From Gammaproteobacteria bacterium (lineage in GTDB: Bacteria; Pseudomonadota; Gammaproteobacteria; Porifericomitales; Porifericomitaceae), in NCBI GenBank assembly GCA_028817255.1, contig JAPPQA010000110.1, forward strand, positions 1 through 8,433: 8,433 nt of DNA, in the 5' to 3' direction. The position numbers were made by a program, and so were the translations under genes. Every line of letters starts with the position of its first letter. The stretch's first letter is position 1. Shown in pieces: positions 1 to 5,906 of this stretch. The notes beneath the pieces were generated by a model. It made no database searches and was not told the DNA's origin. It was given only the letters and a program-made list of their open reading frames with translations.

Positions 1-63
1 GACGCAGGCTGGCATTTCGGGCGGGGAATCTATATCATCAGGGCAGTAGAGGAACGTGCGCCA

Positions 64-516
64 ATGCAAAACGCTCATATCCGGTGGGTCATCGCCCTGG
101 CGGCCGTGCTGGCCGCCTTCCCCGGCTTCGCCCGGGCAGAACAGTTCAAGGAATTCGGCGATTACACCGTGCACTACAGTGCCTTCACTACGGACACGCT
201 GCCCCGAAACATAGCGAAGAATTACGGCATCGTCAGAAGCAAGAACCGCGCGATGCTGAATATCTCCGTGTTGCGGAAAGTGATGGGCACCGCGGGGCAA
301 TCCGTGAGGGCCAGCGTGGACGCCACCGCTACCAACCTGAACGGGCAACTGCGCCAGCTGAAGATACGGGAGCTCAACGAGCAGACCGCCGTTTATTACA
401 TCGCGGAGACCTCGATCAGTTCCGAGGAAGTGCTGACCTATAAAGTCAACATTATCCCGGAGCAGGAATCGGCCCCCCTGGTCTTCCAGTTCCAGCAGCA
501 ATTCTTCACCGACTAG
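64..516 (+). CDS. DUF4426 family exported protein
   Basis: A 150-residue protein of unknown biochemical function in the DUF4426 family, probably periplasmic. Residues 1-25 form a classical signal peptide: R7 in the n-region, a hydrophobic core from about 8 to 19, and an ARA-type cleavage site before E26-Q27. The mature 125 residues show the hallmarks I associate with this family: EQFKEFGDYTVHY at the start, RSKNRAMLNISVL near 58-70, TATNLNGQ near 88-95, and a C-terminal F-Q-QQ-F stretch. They read as a small beta-rich domain with no Cys and no obvious catalytic residues. The start is supported by an AGAGGAA ribosome site at 48-54, nine bases upstream. The frame stays open to the window edge, so a longer product cannot be formally excluded, but the signal peptide argues for position 64. 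In relatives the gene usually follows metX-metW; here its downstream neighbour is exonuclease III on the opposite strand. Family assignment is from recognition, not a search. Confidence 0.85.
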   Translation: MQNAHIRWVIALAAVLAAFPGFARAEQFKEFGDYTVHYSAFTTDTLPRNIAKNYGIVRSKNRAMLNISVLRKVMGTAGQSVRASVDATATNLNGQLRQLKIRELNEQTAVYYIAETSISSEEVLTYKVNIIPEQESAPLVFQFQQQFFTD

Positions 517-581
517 CCCGGCGGCTGCATCTTCCGGCGCGCAAAACGCCGCCATCTCCAGAACGGTTTTCTCGAAATCGC

Positions 582-600
582 CTCCCCTCGAGAGGGGGAG
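582..600. repeat. C-rich/G-rich imperfect inverted repeat
   Basis: CTCCCC (582-587) pairs perfectly with GGGGAG (595-600) across a 7-base loop. It lies in the 182-base spacer between the convergent DUF4426 and exonuclease III genes. No T-run follows on either strand, so it is not a textbook intrinsic terminator, though it could still halt or stabilise the converging transcripts. The rest of the spacer (517-698) holds no gene I can support. Confidence 0.4.
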
Positions 601-620
601 CGATAGGATGCGAATTGCGC

Positions 621-645
621 GGGAGGGCCTCCCGGGGGGGGGGGG
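621..645 (+). repeat. Short palindrome followed by a run of twelve G; G-quadruplex-prone
   Basis: GGGAGG and CCTCCC (621-626 and 628-633) flank a single G and are followed directly by an unbroken run of twelve G at 634-645. On the + strand the order GGG-A-GGG-CCTCCC-GGG-G-GGG fits the loose G-quadruplex pattern of four G3 tracts with loops of 1-7. It lies outside coding sequence, downstream of both converging genes. A homopolymer this long is prone to slippage and to sequencing or assembly error, so its exact length should be treated as uncertain. Confidence 0.6.
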
Positions 646-698
646 CTCGGGATAGAGGGCTTTTTCGCCCGCCCAGGCCGGCGCGGGGCATTCGGCGG

Positions 699-1484
699 CT
701 AACGACGGCCCGGCAGGGAGAGGCCGTAGTCTATTATCAAGGGGGCGTGGTCGGAAAAGCGCCGTTCCTTGTAGATTGCCACCCGCTCGATGCGCCCGGC
801 GAGGCCCGGAGTAACGATCTGGTAGTCTATGCGCCAGCCCACGTTCTTCTCCCAGGCCCGGCCCCGGTTCGACCACCAGGTATAGTTTTTCCCCTCCGGG
901 TTTTGGTGGCGGAACGCATCCACCAACCCCACCTTGTCCAATGCCTGGTCCATCCAGGCGCGCTCCTCGGGAAGAAAGCCGGAGTTCTTCTGATTGCCGC
1001 GCCAGTTCTCCAGGTCAATCTTCCGGTGGGCGATATTCCAGTCTCCGCAAAGGATATAGTGTCTGCCGTCGGCGCGAAACCGCTTCAGCACGGGCATGAA
1101 CCGGGCCATGAAATCGAACTTGAGCTCTTGCCGTTCCTCGCTGTGGGAGCCGGAAGGGAGGTAGAGCGAGGCGATACTGAGGTCGCCGTAGTCCAGCTGC
1201 AGGTAGCGCCCCTCCCGGTCCGCGGAGTCCCAGCCCAGCCCGGTCCGCACCCTGTCGGGCCGGTTGCGGGCATAGGCCGCCACTCCGCTGTAGCCTTTTC
1301 TTTCGGCTTCGTGAAAATAGGCGCAATACCCGTCCGGAGAACGAAGCGCGTCGGGTAGCTGCTCGAGGCGGGCACGGACCTCCTGAATGCAGACCACGTC
1401 GGCATCCGTCTCGGCAAGCCAGCGCATCAGCCCTTTGCGATGGGCCGCGCGCAGGCCGTTGACATTCAGCGTGATCACTCGCAT
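699..1484 (-). CDS. xthA: Exodeoxyribonuclease III (Crc-like architecture, catalytic residues intact)
   Basis: A 261-residue Mg-dependent AP endonuclease / 3'-5' exonuclease of the endonuclease-exonuclease-phosphatase fold, acting in base-excision repair in the cytoplasm. All active-site positions of E. coli ExoIII have counterparts: N7 in TLNVNG, E35 in CIQEVRA, Y108 in SLYLPSG, D148 and N150 in CGDWNIAH, D220 in WRIDYQ, and D245-H246 in FSDHAPL. The length is near the family norm of about 260. The start at 1484 is chosen because the protein then opens with the family's canonical MRVITLNVNG, with GGGGAAG four bases upstream. A longer in-frame start would run into pyrE. It is divergent from pyrE across 76 bases, the same arrangement as crc/pyrE in Pseudomonas, and overall it resembles Crc, which has lost these residues. 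I therefore call it an active nuclease rather than the RNA-binding regulator Crc. Its 3' end faces DUF4426. Confidence 0.94.
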   Translation of the reverse strand: MRVITLNVNGLRAAHRKGLMRWLAETDADVVCIQEVRARLEQLPDALRSPDGYCAYFHEAERKGYSGVAAYARNRPDRVRTGLGWDSADREGRYLQLDYGDLSIASLYLPSGSHSEERQELKFDFMARFMPVLKRFRADGRHYILCGDWNIAHRKIDLENWRGNQKNSGFLPEERAWMDQALDKVGLVDAFRHQNPEGKNYTWWSNRGRAWEKNVGWRIDYQIVTPGLAGRIERVAIYKERRFSDHAPLIIDYGLSLPGRR

Positions 1485-1487
1485 GGT
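1459..1487 (+). promoter_or_regulatory. Possible sigma70 promoter for pyrE
   Basis: TTGACA at 1459-1464 is a perfect -35 hexamer. With a 17-base spacer it faces CATGGT at 1482-1487, a weak -10 that keeps A at position 2 and T at position 6. Transcription would start near 1494 and give pyrE a leader of roughly 67 bases containing the 1509-1523 inverted repeat. The TTGACA lies inside the first codons of the divergent exonuclease III gene (its LNVN codons), so it may be a coding coincidence. Confidence 0.3.
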
Positions 1488-1508
1488 ACTTCCCCGCCCG
1501 TTTCCCAG

Positions 1509-1523
1509 CGGGTATCTTACCCG
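1509..1523. repeat. Perfect 6-bp inverted repeat between xthA and pyrE
   Basis: CGGGTA, TCT, TACCCG: a perfect dyad in the middle of the 76-base divergent spacer. It could be an operator for one or both genes, or a small hairpin in the pyrE leader. No T-run follows, so it is not an attenuator of the rph-pyrE type known from E. coli. Confidence 0.45.
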
Positions 1524-1560
1524 GATAAGCCCTGTCCACGGAACCTCGCTACGAGACACC

Positions 1561-2244
1561 ATGCGCCCCGTCCCCCGGTCGGAATTCCTTGATTTCGCAT
1601 TGCGACACAAGGCCCTGCGCCTGGGTAGCTTTACCCTGCGCTCGGGGCGCTCCAGCCCTTATTTTTTCGATACCGGCGCCCTGGATACCGGCCCGGCGCT
1701 CTCCCGGCTGGGCGAGTTTTACGCCGCTGCCGCCATGGTCTCCGGGATCGAGTTCGACCTGCTCTTCGGCCCCGCCTACAAGGGCATCCCGCTGGCGGCG
1801 GCGACCGCGGTGGCGCTGTACGCCCGTCATCGCAAGGAGGTCGCTTTCTGTTGCGACCGCAAGGAAGACAAAGACCATGGCGAAGGCGGGAAACGACTGG
1901 GGGCATCTCCCCGGGGGCGGCGGGCGCTGATCCTGGACGACGTGCTCAGCACCGGCGGTTCGGCGCGACGGGCCGCGTCTTTCCTGCGCCGGGAGGGGGC
2001 CGCGGTCGCCGGGCTTCTGGTCGCGCTGGACCGGATGGAAACGGAAGCGGGCGGGGGCTCCTGTGCCGAAGGATTGCGGCGGGAAATGGGGATTCGAATC
2101 GTGTCCATCGCCACCCTGGAAGACCTCCTGGAATACCTGCGGGAGCGACCGGAAGGCGAGTATCGGCAGGTCTTGCGGAACATTCTGGAGCATCGGGGCG
2201 GCCAGGGAGCGGCGGGCGTAAAAAACACGGATGCTTCATGGTAG
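1561..2244 (+). CDS. pyrE: Orotate phosphoribosyltransferase
   Basis: A 227-residue enzyme that joins orotate to PRPP to give OMP, the fifth step of pyrimidine synthesis. It aligns along its length with the 213-residue E. coli enzyme: FTLRSGRSSPYFF (24-36), GIEFDLLFGPAYKGIP (62-77), and the catalytic loop DRKEDKDHGEGG (99-110), which keeps the R, K, K and H (R100, K101, K104, H106) that bind pyrophosphate. The PRPP-binding loop reads LDDVLSTGGSA (125-135), where this clade normally has DDVITAGTA. A C-terminal tail of about 14 residues exceeds the E. coli length. The start at 1561 gives the usual N-terminus; its ribosome site is poor (only GAG shortly upstream). An in-frame upstream extension would lie over the divergent exonuclease gene and is rejected. 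The next gene starts 69 bases downstream on the same strand with no clear terminator between, so the two may be co-transcribed. Confidence 0.95.
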   Translation: MRPVPRSEFLDFALRHKALRLGSFTLRSGRSSPYFFDTGALDTGPALSRLGEFYAAAAMVSGIEFDLLFGPAYKGIPLAAATAVALYARHRKEVAFCCDRKEDKDHGEGGKRLGASPRGRRALILDDVLSTGGSARRAASFLRREGAAVAGLLVALDRMETEAGGGSCAEGLRREMGIRIVSIATLEDLLEYLRERPEGEYRQVLRNILEHRGGQGAAGVKNTDASW

Positions 2245-2313
2245 GATCGATCCGGTTCGCATATCGCGTCGGGAAGACGAAGACGCCGGCGGCGCCTGGA
2301 GGAAGAGTAAAAA

Positions 2314-3003
2314 ATGTTCCGAAAATTATTGTCTTTTATAGTCTTTACGGCTCCGTTGCGGGTGCGTGGGCCGCGGTTCCTGCCTTATGCCCGGAGGTTG
2401 CCGCCCGTCCTGGCGATCCTGGGGAGCGTGCTGGCGGCCGATGTCGCTACGGCGGCTATCAAATGCTGGACCAACCGGGAGGGGGTGAGGGAGTGCGGCA
2501 ACAAGGTGCCGCCGGAGTATTCCCAGGAAGGGCACGATACCCTGAGTCGGCAGGGGATTGTCGTGGATACCAAAGAGAAGGCTCTTTCCCCGGAGGAAGT
2601 GGCAAAGAAACAGCAACTTGAGGCGCTGGAGGAAGAGAAGCGGCGGCAGCGGGAAGAGCAAGCGCAACAAGATCGGATATTGCTGGATATTTATGCCGAA
2701 GAGTCCGACATTATCCGCGCCCGGGATGACAAGATCTCTACCTTGGACGCCACGATTCAACTCTCCCGCGGCAAGATCGAGAAACTCAAGGCCCAGATTG
2801 CGGACAACGAGGCGCGCATCGCCAACTTCGAGGAGAGGGATGCCGAGCCCCCGGTAATCTTTCAGAATAACATCGCCGAATTCAGGGGCAGGGTGGCACG
2901 GGAAGAACTGTTTATAAGCGCGAAGTTGAAAGAAAGGAAAGCGCTCGCGGAAGAATACAATGAGTATCTGAGTCGCTTTCGTCAATTGACGCAAAAGCAG
3001 TAG
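2314..3003 (+). CDS. DUF4124-type exported coiled-coil protein
   Basis: A 229-residue protein of unknown function, probably periplasmic. The N-terminus is long for a signal peptide: basic residues up to R28, then a hydrophobic stretch LPPVLAILGSVLA (29-41) and a likely cleavage near VATAA (44-48). Next comes a short KCWTNREGVREC module (50-61), resembling the DUF4124 beta-hairpin usually written as Y-K-W-x-D-x-x-G-x-x-x-Y; here it is bracketed by C51 and C61, which could form a disulfide. From about 90 to 225 the chain is highly charged and heptad-like, broken near 176-184 by DAEPPVIF, so it is probably two coiled-coil helices. The start is firm: GGAGGAAG at 2298-2305, eight bases before the only Met candidate. 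It follows pyrE by 69 bases and ends 48 bases before the convergent argB stop. Function cannot be inferred; nothing ties it to pyrimidine or arginine synthesis beyond position. Confidence 0.82.
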   Translation: MFRKLLSFIVFTAPLRVRGPRFLPYARRLPPVLAILGSVLAADVATAAIKCWTNREGVRECGNKVPPEYSQEGHDTLSRQGIVVDTKEKALSPEEVAKKQQLEALEEEKRRQREEQAQQDRILLDIYAEESDIIRARDDKISTLDATIQLSRGKIEKLKAQIADNEARIANFEERDAEPPVIFQNNIAEFRGRVAREELFISAKLKERKALAEEYNEYLSRFRQLTQKQ

Positions 3004-3020
3004 CGGGGCGGTAGCGGCGG

Positions 3021-3048
3021 GGCGCGCCTCGCGGCGCCGGCATCCGGC
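3021..3048. terminator. Possible weak bidirectional terminator between convergent genes
   Basis: The 48-base gap between the DUF4124-type gene (+) and argB (-) holds overlapping GC-rich dyads: GGCGC (3021-3025) with GCGCC (3034-3038), or alternatively GCCGG (3036-3040) with CCGGC (3044-3048) across a CAT loop. ATTTC follows the second hairpin on the + strand. The U-tract is very short, so efficient intrinsic termination is doubtful. Confidence 0.25.
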
Positions 3049-3051
3049 ATT

Positions 3052-3972
3052 TCAGGATTCCGGCGGCGGTTCCGCTTCGATCAGGGTCCCGACTCCCCGG
3101 TCGGTTAGAACTTCTATCAGCACGGCGTGTTCCACCCGGCCGTCCACGATGTGAGCGCTTTTCACGCGCCCGTCCTGCAACGCTTCCAGGACGGCCTGGA
3201 GTTTGGGCAACATGCCCCCCGTTACCCCTCCCCGGGAGATGAGGTCGCGCACCTTGCCGAGCGAGGGGTGCGGCAACAACCGGCCCCGTTCGTCGAGCAG
3301 CCCTTCGGTGTCCGTGAGCACGATCAATTTCTCTGCCCGCAGAGTTTCGGCAAGCCGGCCCGCCACCAGGTCGGCGTTGATATTGTATGACGTACCGTCT
3401 TCTCCCACTCCGATCGGAGCGACAACCGGAATGAATCCGTCTTGGGCCAGGACATGCACCACCCGCGGGTCAATCCGAGTCACCTCCCCCACGAAACCCA
3501 AATCAACCAATTCCCCGGAAGGTTGCCCCGCATCCGGGGTCGGCTCCAGCTTGCGCGCCTGGATCAGGCCCCCGTCCTTGCCGCTCAGCCCTACTGCCCG
3601 GCCGCCGTGGCTATTGATCAGCGCGACGATCTCCTTGTTCACCAGGCCTCCAAGTACCATCTCGACCGCATCCATCGTTTTGCTGTCGGTTACTCGCAGC
3701 CCGTTGACGAAGTACGACTCTTCGCCGAGCCGCTTGAGCAGGTCGCTGATCATGGGGCCGCCGCCGTGGACGACCACCGGATTGATGCCCACCAGCTTCA
3801 TCAGCGCTATATCGGTGGCGAACCCGCTTTTGAGGGTGCGGCTGCCCATGGCATTGCCGCCGTACTTGACCAGGAAACTCTTGCCCCGGAACTTGCGGAT
3901 ATAGGGCAGGGCCTCGGTGAGGACCCTGGCGATCCTCAGCGCGTCGGAACGGCGGCGGGATCGGTCAGCCAT
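3052..3972 (-). CDS. argB: Acetylglutamate kinase, arginine-sensitive type
   Basis: A 306-residue cytoplasmic kinase that phosphorylates N-acetyl-L-glutamate with ATP, the second step of the acetylated arginine pathway. The amino-acid-kinase fold is clear: K36 in LVKYGGNAM, the glycine loop HGGGP (69-73), substrate residue R93 in GLRVTD, YNINADLVAG (196-205), and the nucleotide-site GGMLPK with K257. The N-terminal helix ahead of the core, with Y24 in EALPYIRKF, and the C-terminal signature H274-x3-G-R-x2-H282-x4-E287 followed by GVGT (293-296) are marks of the hexameric, arginine-inhibited enzymes such as that of P. aeruginosa; short E. coli-type enzymes lack this helix. Feedback inhibition by arginine is therefore inferred. 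The start at 3972 has GGAG seven bases upstream. It is the last gene of the coaBC-dut-algC-argB run, 55 bases after algC, and converges with the DUF4124-type gene. Confidence 0.96.
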   Translation of the reverse strand: MADRSRRRSDALRIARVLTEALPYIRKFRGKSFLVKYGGNAMGSRTLKSGFATDIALMKLVGINPVVVHGGGPMISDLLKRLGEESYFVNGLRVTDSKTMDAVEMVLGGLVNKEIVALINSHGGRAVGLSGKDGGLIQARKLEPTPDAGQPSGELVDLGFVGEVTRIDPRVVHVLAQDGFIPVVAPIGVGEDGTSYNINADLVAGRLAETLRAEKLIVLTDTEGLLDERGRLLPHPSLGKVRDLISRGGVTGGMLPKLQAVLEALQDGRVKSAHIVDGRVEHAVLIEVLTDRGVGTLIEAEPPPES

Positions 3973-4027
3973 GAGGCACTCCGCGGGAGCGCATTGCGGA
4001 AGATTCGCACAACCTGCCGCGCGGGGC

Positions 4028-5845
4028 TCAGAAGGGGAGGGTAAGGGCGGGATCGGTCCGGAGCAGCAACTCGCCGAACTGTTTCTGGATTTGCGACAGG
4101 GCGTCCTGGTTCTGGCCTTCGAAGCGCAGCACCAGCGAGGGCGAGGTGTTGGAAGGACGCAACAACCCCCAGCGATCCGGGTACTCCACGCGAATGCCGT
4201 CTATATCAATTAGCCGGGCGCCTTCCTGTTTCCGGCATTCTTCCTGGAACCGGCGCACCAGTTCCGGGGCCGTTCCCTCCGCCACCGGTATCCGGTATTC
4301 GGGCGACCCTATGCCCCCGGGGAGTTCGCGCAACACCTCGGTGGGAGAGCGCCGGTCCTGGGCCAGCACTTCCAGCAGGCGGCAAGTGGCGTAGATGGCG
4401 TCGTCGAAGCCGTACCAGCGCTCGCCGAAGAATATGTGGCCGCTGAATTCGCCCGCAAGGCATGCGTCCAGTTCCGCCATTTTGCTGCGGATCAGGGAGT
4501 GCCCCGTCTTCCACATGAACGGCTTGCCTTTATGCTCTTCGATCCAGCTGGCCAGCCGGTTGCTGCACTTGACGTCGAATATGATCGTGCCCCCGGGGTT
4601 TCGGGAAAGGACATCTTTGGAGAACAGCATCAGGATGCGGTCGGGCCAGACGATTTCTCCCTCGCCGTCAATCACAACCAGGCGGTCGCCATCGCCGTCG
4701 TAGGCCAGGCCCAGTTCCGCGTCTGTCTTGCGCACCCGGTCCCGCAGCGTTTCCAGGTTGGCCGGCACCGTGGGGTCGGGGCCGTCCGCCCCGGAGGAGG
4801 TCTGTGCCAGGCCGCAGGCCAGTTCCGTAACCTGGTGGCCCAGCTTGCGCAACAGGAACGGGACATAGGAACCGGCCATGCCGTTGGCGCAATCTACGAC
4901 GATCTTCCGGGAGATTTCGCTCTTGGGGAACTCGTCCAGGAGGCGTTGCACGTAATACGTAAAAAAGTTCATGGTTTGCATGCGGCCGCGCCCGCTATGC
5001 TCCGGCATCCCCTGCTGGATGCTGTGGTACAGGGCGCGGATCCGCTCTCCCCACAAGGGCGCGCCCCCGACCACGATTTTCAAGCCGTTGTAATCGTCGT
5101 TGTTATGACTGCCGGTGACGACCACGCCATCCTGAATCTTTTGATGGTTCTGCGCGAAGTAGAGCACTGGGGTGGGCACCATGCCCAGATTCCGCACATT
5201 TATGCCTTCCGAGACCAGGCCCTTGATCAGCCCCTTGACCAGGTCAACGCTGGAATTGCGGCCATCGCGTCCCACCAGGATAACGGAACGGCCCTGGTTC
5301 CGGAGCTCCACGCCTATGGCGCGGCCGATGAGGCGCATCGTCTTGGGATTGAGTTCCTTGTCCACCAGGCCGCGCACATCGTACTCGCGGAAGATGTGTG
5401 CGGGCACCTGCGCCTCGTCGCCGCCCGCGGGGGCGGCAGCCGCTTCCCCCGCGCCGTTCTCCTCTTTGCCCGCCGCGCCCTTCTTTGCCGCGGGACGGAC
5501 CGCGGTCGCCGGTCCCTGGTCGGCCGCGTCCGCTTTCAGGCTTCCCGTTTCTCCCCCCGCGCTCTGAACCTGCGTAATTTCGCCGCGGGCGGCGCCCCGT
5601 GCCGCCTGCGGCCGCGTCACCGCCTTCTGCGACGGCGCCTTTTTCTTCCGCATCCTGGGCAGTCCGGGCACCTCCGCCAGGAGTCGTTCCAGGCCGGGGT
5701 ACTCCCCTTCCATGATTGCCCGGGCCGCACCCTCGAATACGACGCCGGCGGCGGGGGTGACTTTCTTGTAACGATGCCGGAAGTAGAGTGCGGCACCGCC
5801 GGCACCGACGGCCAGCACGGCGAGGATCGCTATCAGGATGCCCAT
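4028..5845 (-). CDS. algC: Phosphomannomutase/phosphoglucomutase with N-terminal membrane anchor
   Basis: A 605-residue alpha-phosphohexomutase that interconverts mannose or glucose 6- and 1-phosphates for exopolysaccharide, LPS or rhamnose precursors. The catalytic core spans about 147-603 and keeps the phosphoserine loop TGSHNN (S246), the metal loop DGDGDR (383-388), the sugar-specificity loop GEFSGH (465-470) and the phosphate-binding RPSNTSP (563-569). In the serine loop the usual Pro after Asn is replaced by N249. Ahead of the core is a 146-residue extension: one hydrophobic helix at about 2-21, then RHRYKK, which by the positive-inside rule places the enzyme in the cytoplasm tethered to the inner membrane, then a low-complexity Ala/Gly/Lys/Glu linker (about 64-146), probably disordered. 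The start is fixed by an in-frame TAG two codons upstream; the ribosome site is weak. It lies 61 bases after dut and 55 before argB, within one - strand transcript. A cytosolic-only product from an internal start is possible, but I see no good site for one. Confidence 0.93.
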   Translation of the reverse strand: MGILIAILAVLAVGAGGAALYFRHRYKKVTPAAGVVFEGAARAIMEGEYPGLERLLAEVPGLPRMRKKKAPSQKAVTRPQAARGAARGEITQVQSAGGETGSLKADAADQGPATAVRPAAKKGAAGKEENGAGEAAAAPAGGDEAQVPAHIFREYDVRGLVDKELNPKTMRLIGRAIGVELRNQGRSVILVGRDGRNSSVDLVKGLIKGLVSEGINVRNLGMVPTPVLYFAQNHQKIQDGVVVTGSHNNDDYNGLKIVVGGAPLWGERIRALYHSIQQGMPEHSGRGRMQTMNFFTYYVQRLLDEFPKSEISRKIVVDCANGMAGSYVPFLLRKLGHQVTELACGLAQTSSGADGPDPTVPANLETLRDRVRKTDAELGLAYDGDGDRLVVIDGEGEIVWPDRILMLFSKDVLSRNPGGTIIFDVKCSNRLASWIEEHKGKPFMWKTGHSLIRSKMAELDACLAGEFSGHIFFGERWYGFDDAIYATCRLLEVLAQDRRSPTEVLRELPGGIGSPEYRIPVAEGTAPELVRRFQEECRKQEGARLIDIDGIRVEYPDRWGLLRPSNTSPSLVLRFEGQNQDALSQIQKQFGELLLRTDPALTLPF

Positions 5846-5857
5846 GAGCTAAAGCGG

Positions 5858-5876
5858 GCGTTCGGGCCCGGAGCGC
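5858..5876. repeat. GC-rich dyad in the dut-algC gap
   Basis: CGGGCCCG (5863-5870) is a perfect palindrome, extended by weaker pairs and then by GCG/CGC at 5858-5860 and 5874-5876 with a one-base bulge. It lies just upstream of the algC start, which has a poor ribosome site, so a folded leader could affect its translation. Dyads of this size are common by chance in DNA this GC-rich. Confidence 0.25.
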
Positions 5877-5906
5877 GCAGGCGGGACGCGCCGCATTCCC
5901 CAAGCC

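Noticed and set aside
1..63. Possible tail of an upstream gene such as metW
   Set aside because: One frame ends at TAG 47-49, overlapping the DUF4426 ribosome site, and another stays open into DUF4426. Neither piece is long enough to recognise, so no partial gene is called.
21..63. TATATC at 31-36 as a DUF4426 promoter -10
   Set aside because: No acceptable -35 is present at 16-18 bases upstream, and the gene may be co-transcribed from the left.
657..670. GGGC-TTTTTC-GCCC as a terminator for exonuclease III
   Set aside because: The stem is only four base pairs and no T-run follows in the direction of xthA transcription.
615..1358. A 247-codon + strand frame opposite exonuclease III
   Set aside because: Its translation is proline/arginine/glycine-rich without any motif, and it starts within the G-rich spacer. 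The opposite strand encodes a complete exonuclease III.
699..1484. Naming the exonuclease III gene crc because it adjoins pyrE
   Set aside because: Crc lacks catalytic acidic residues that this protein keeps, so position alone is not enough.
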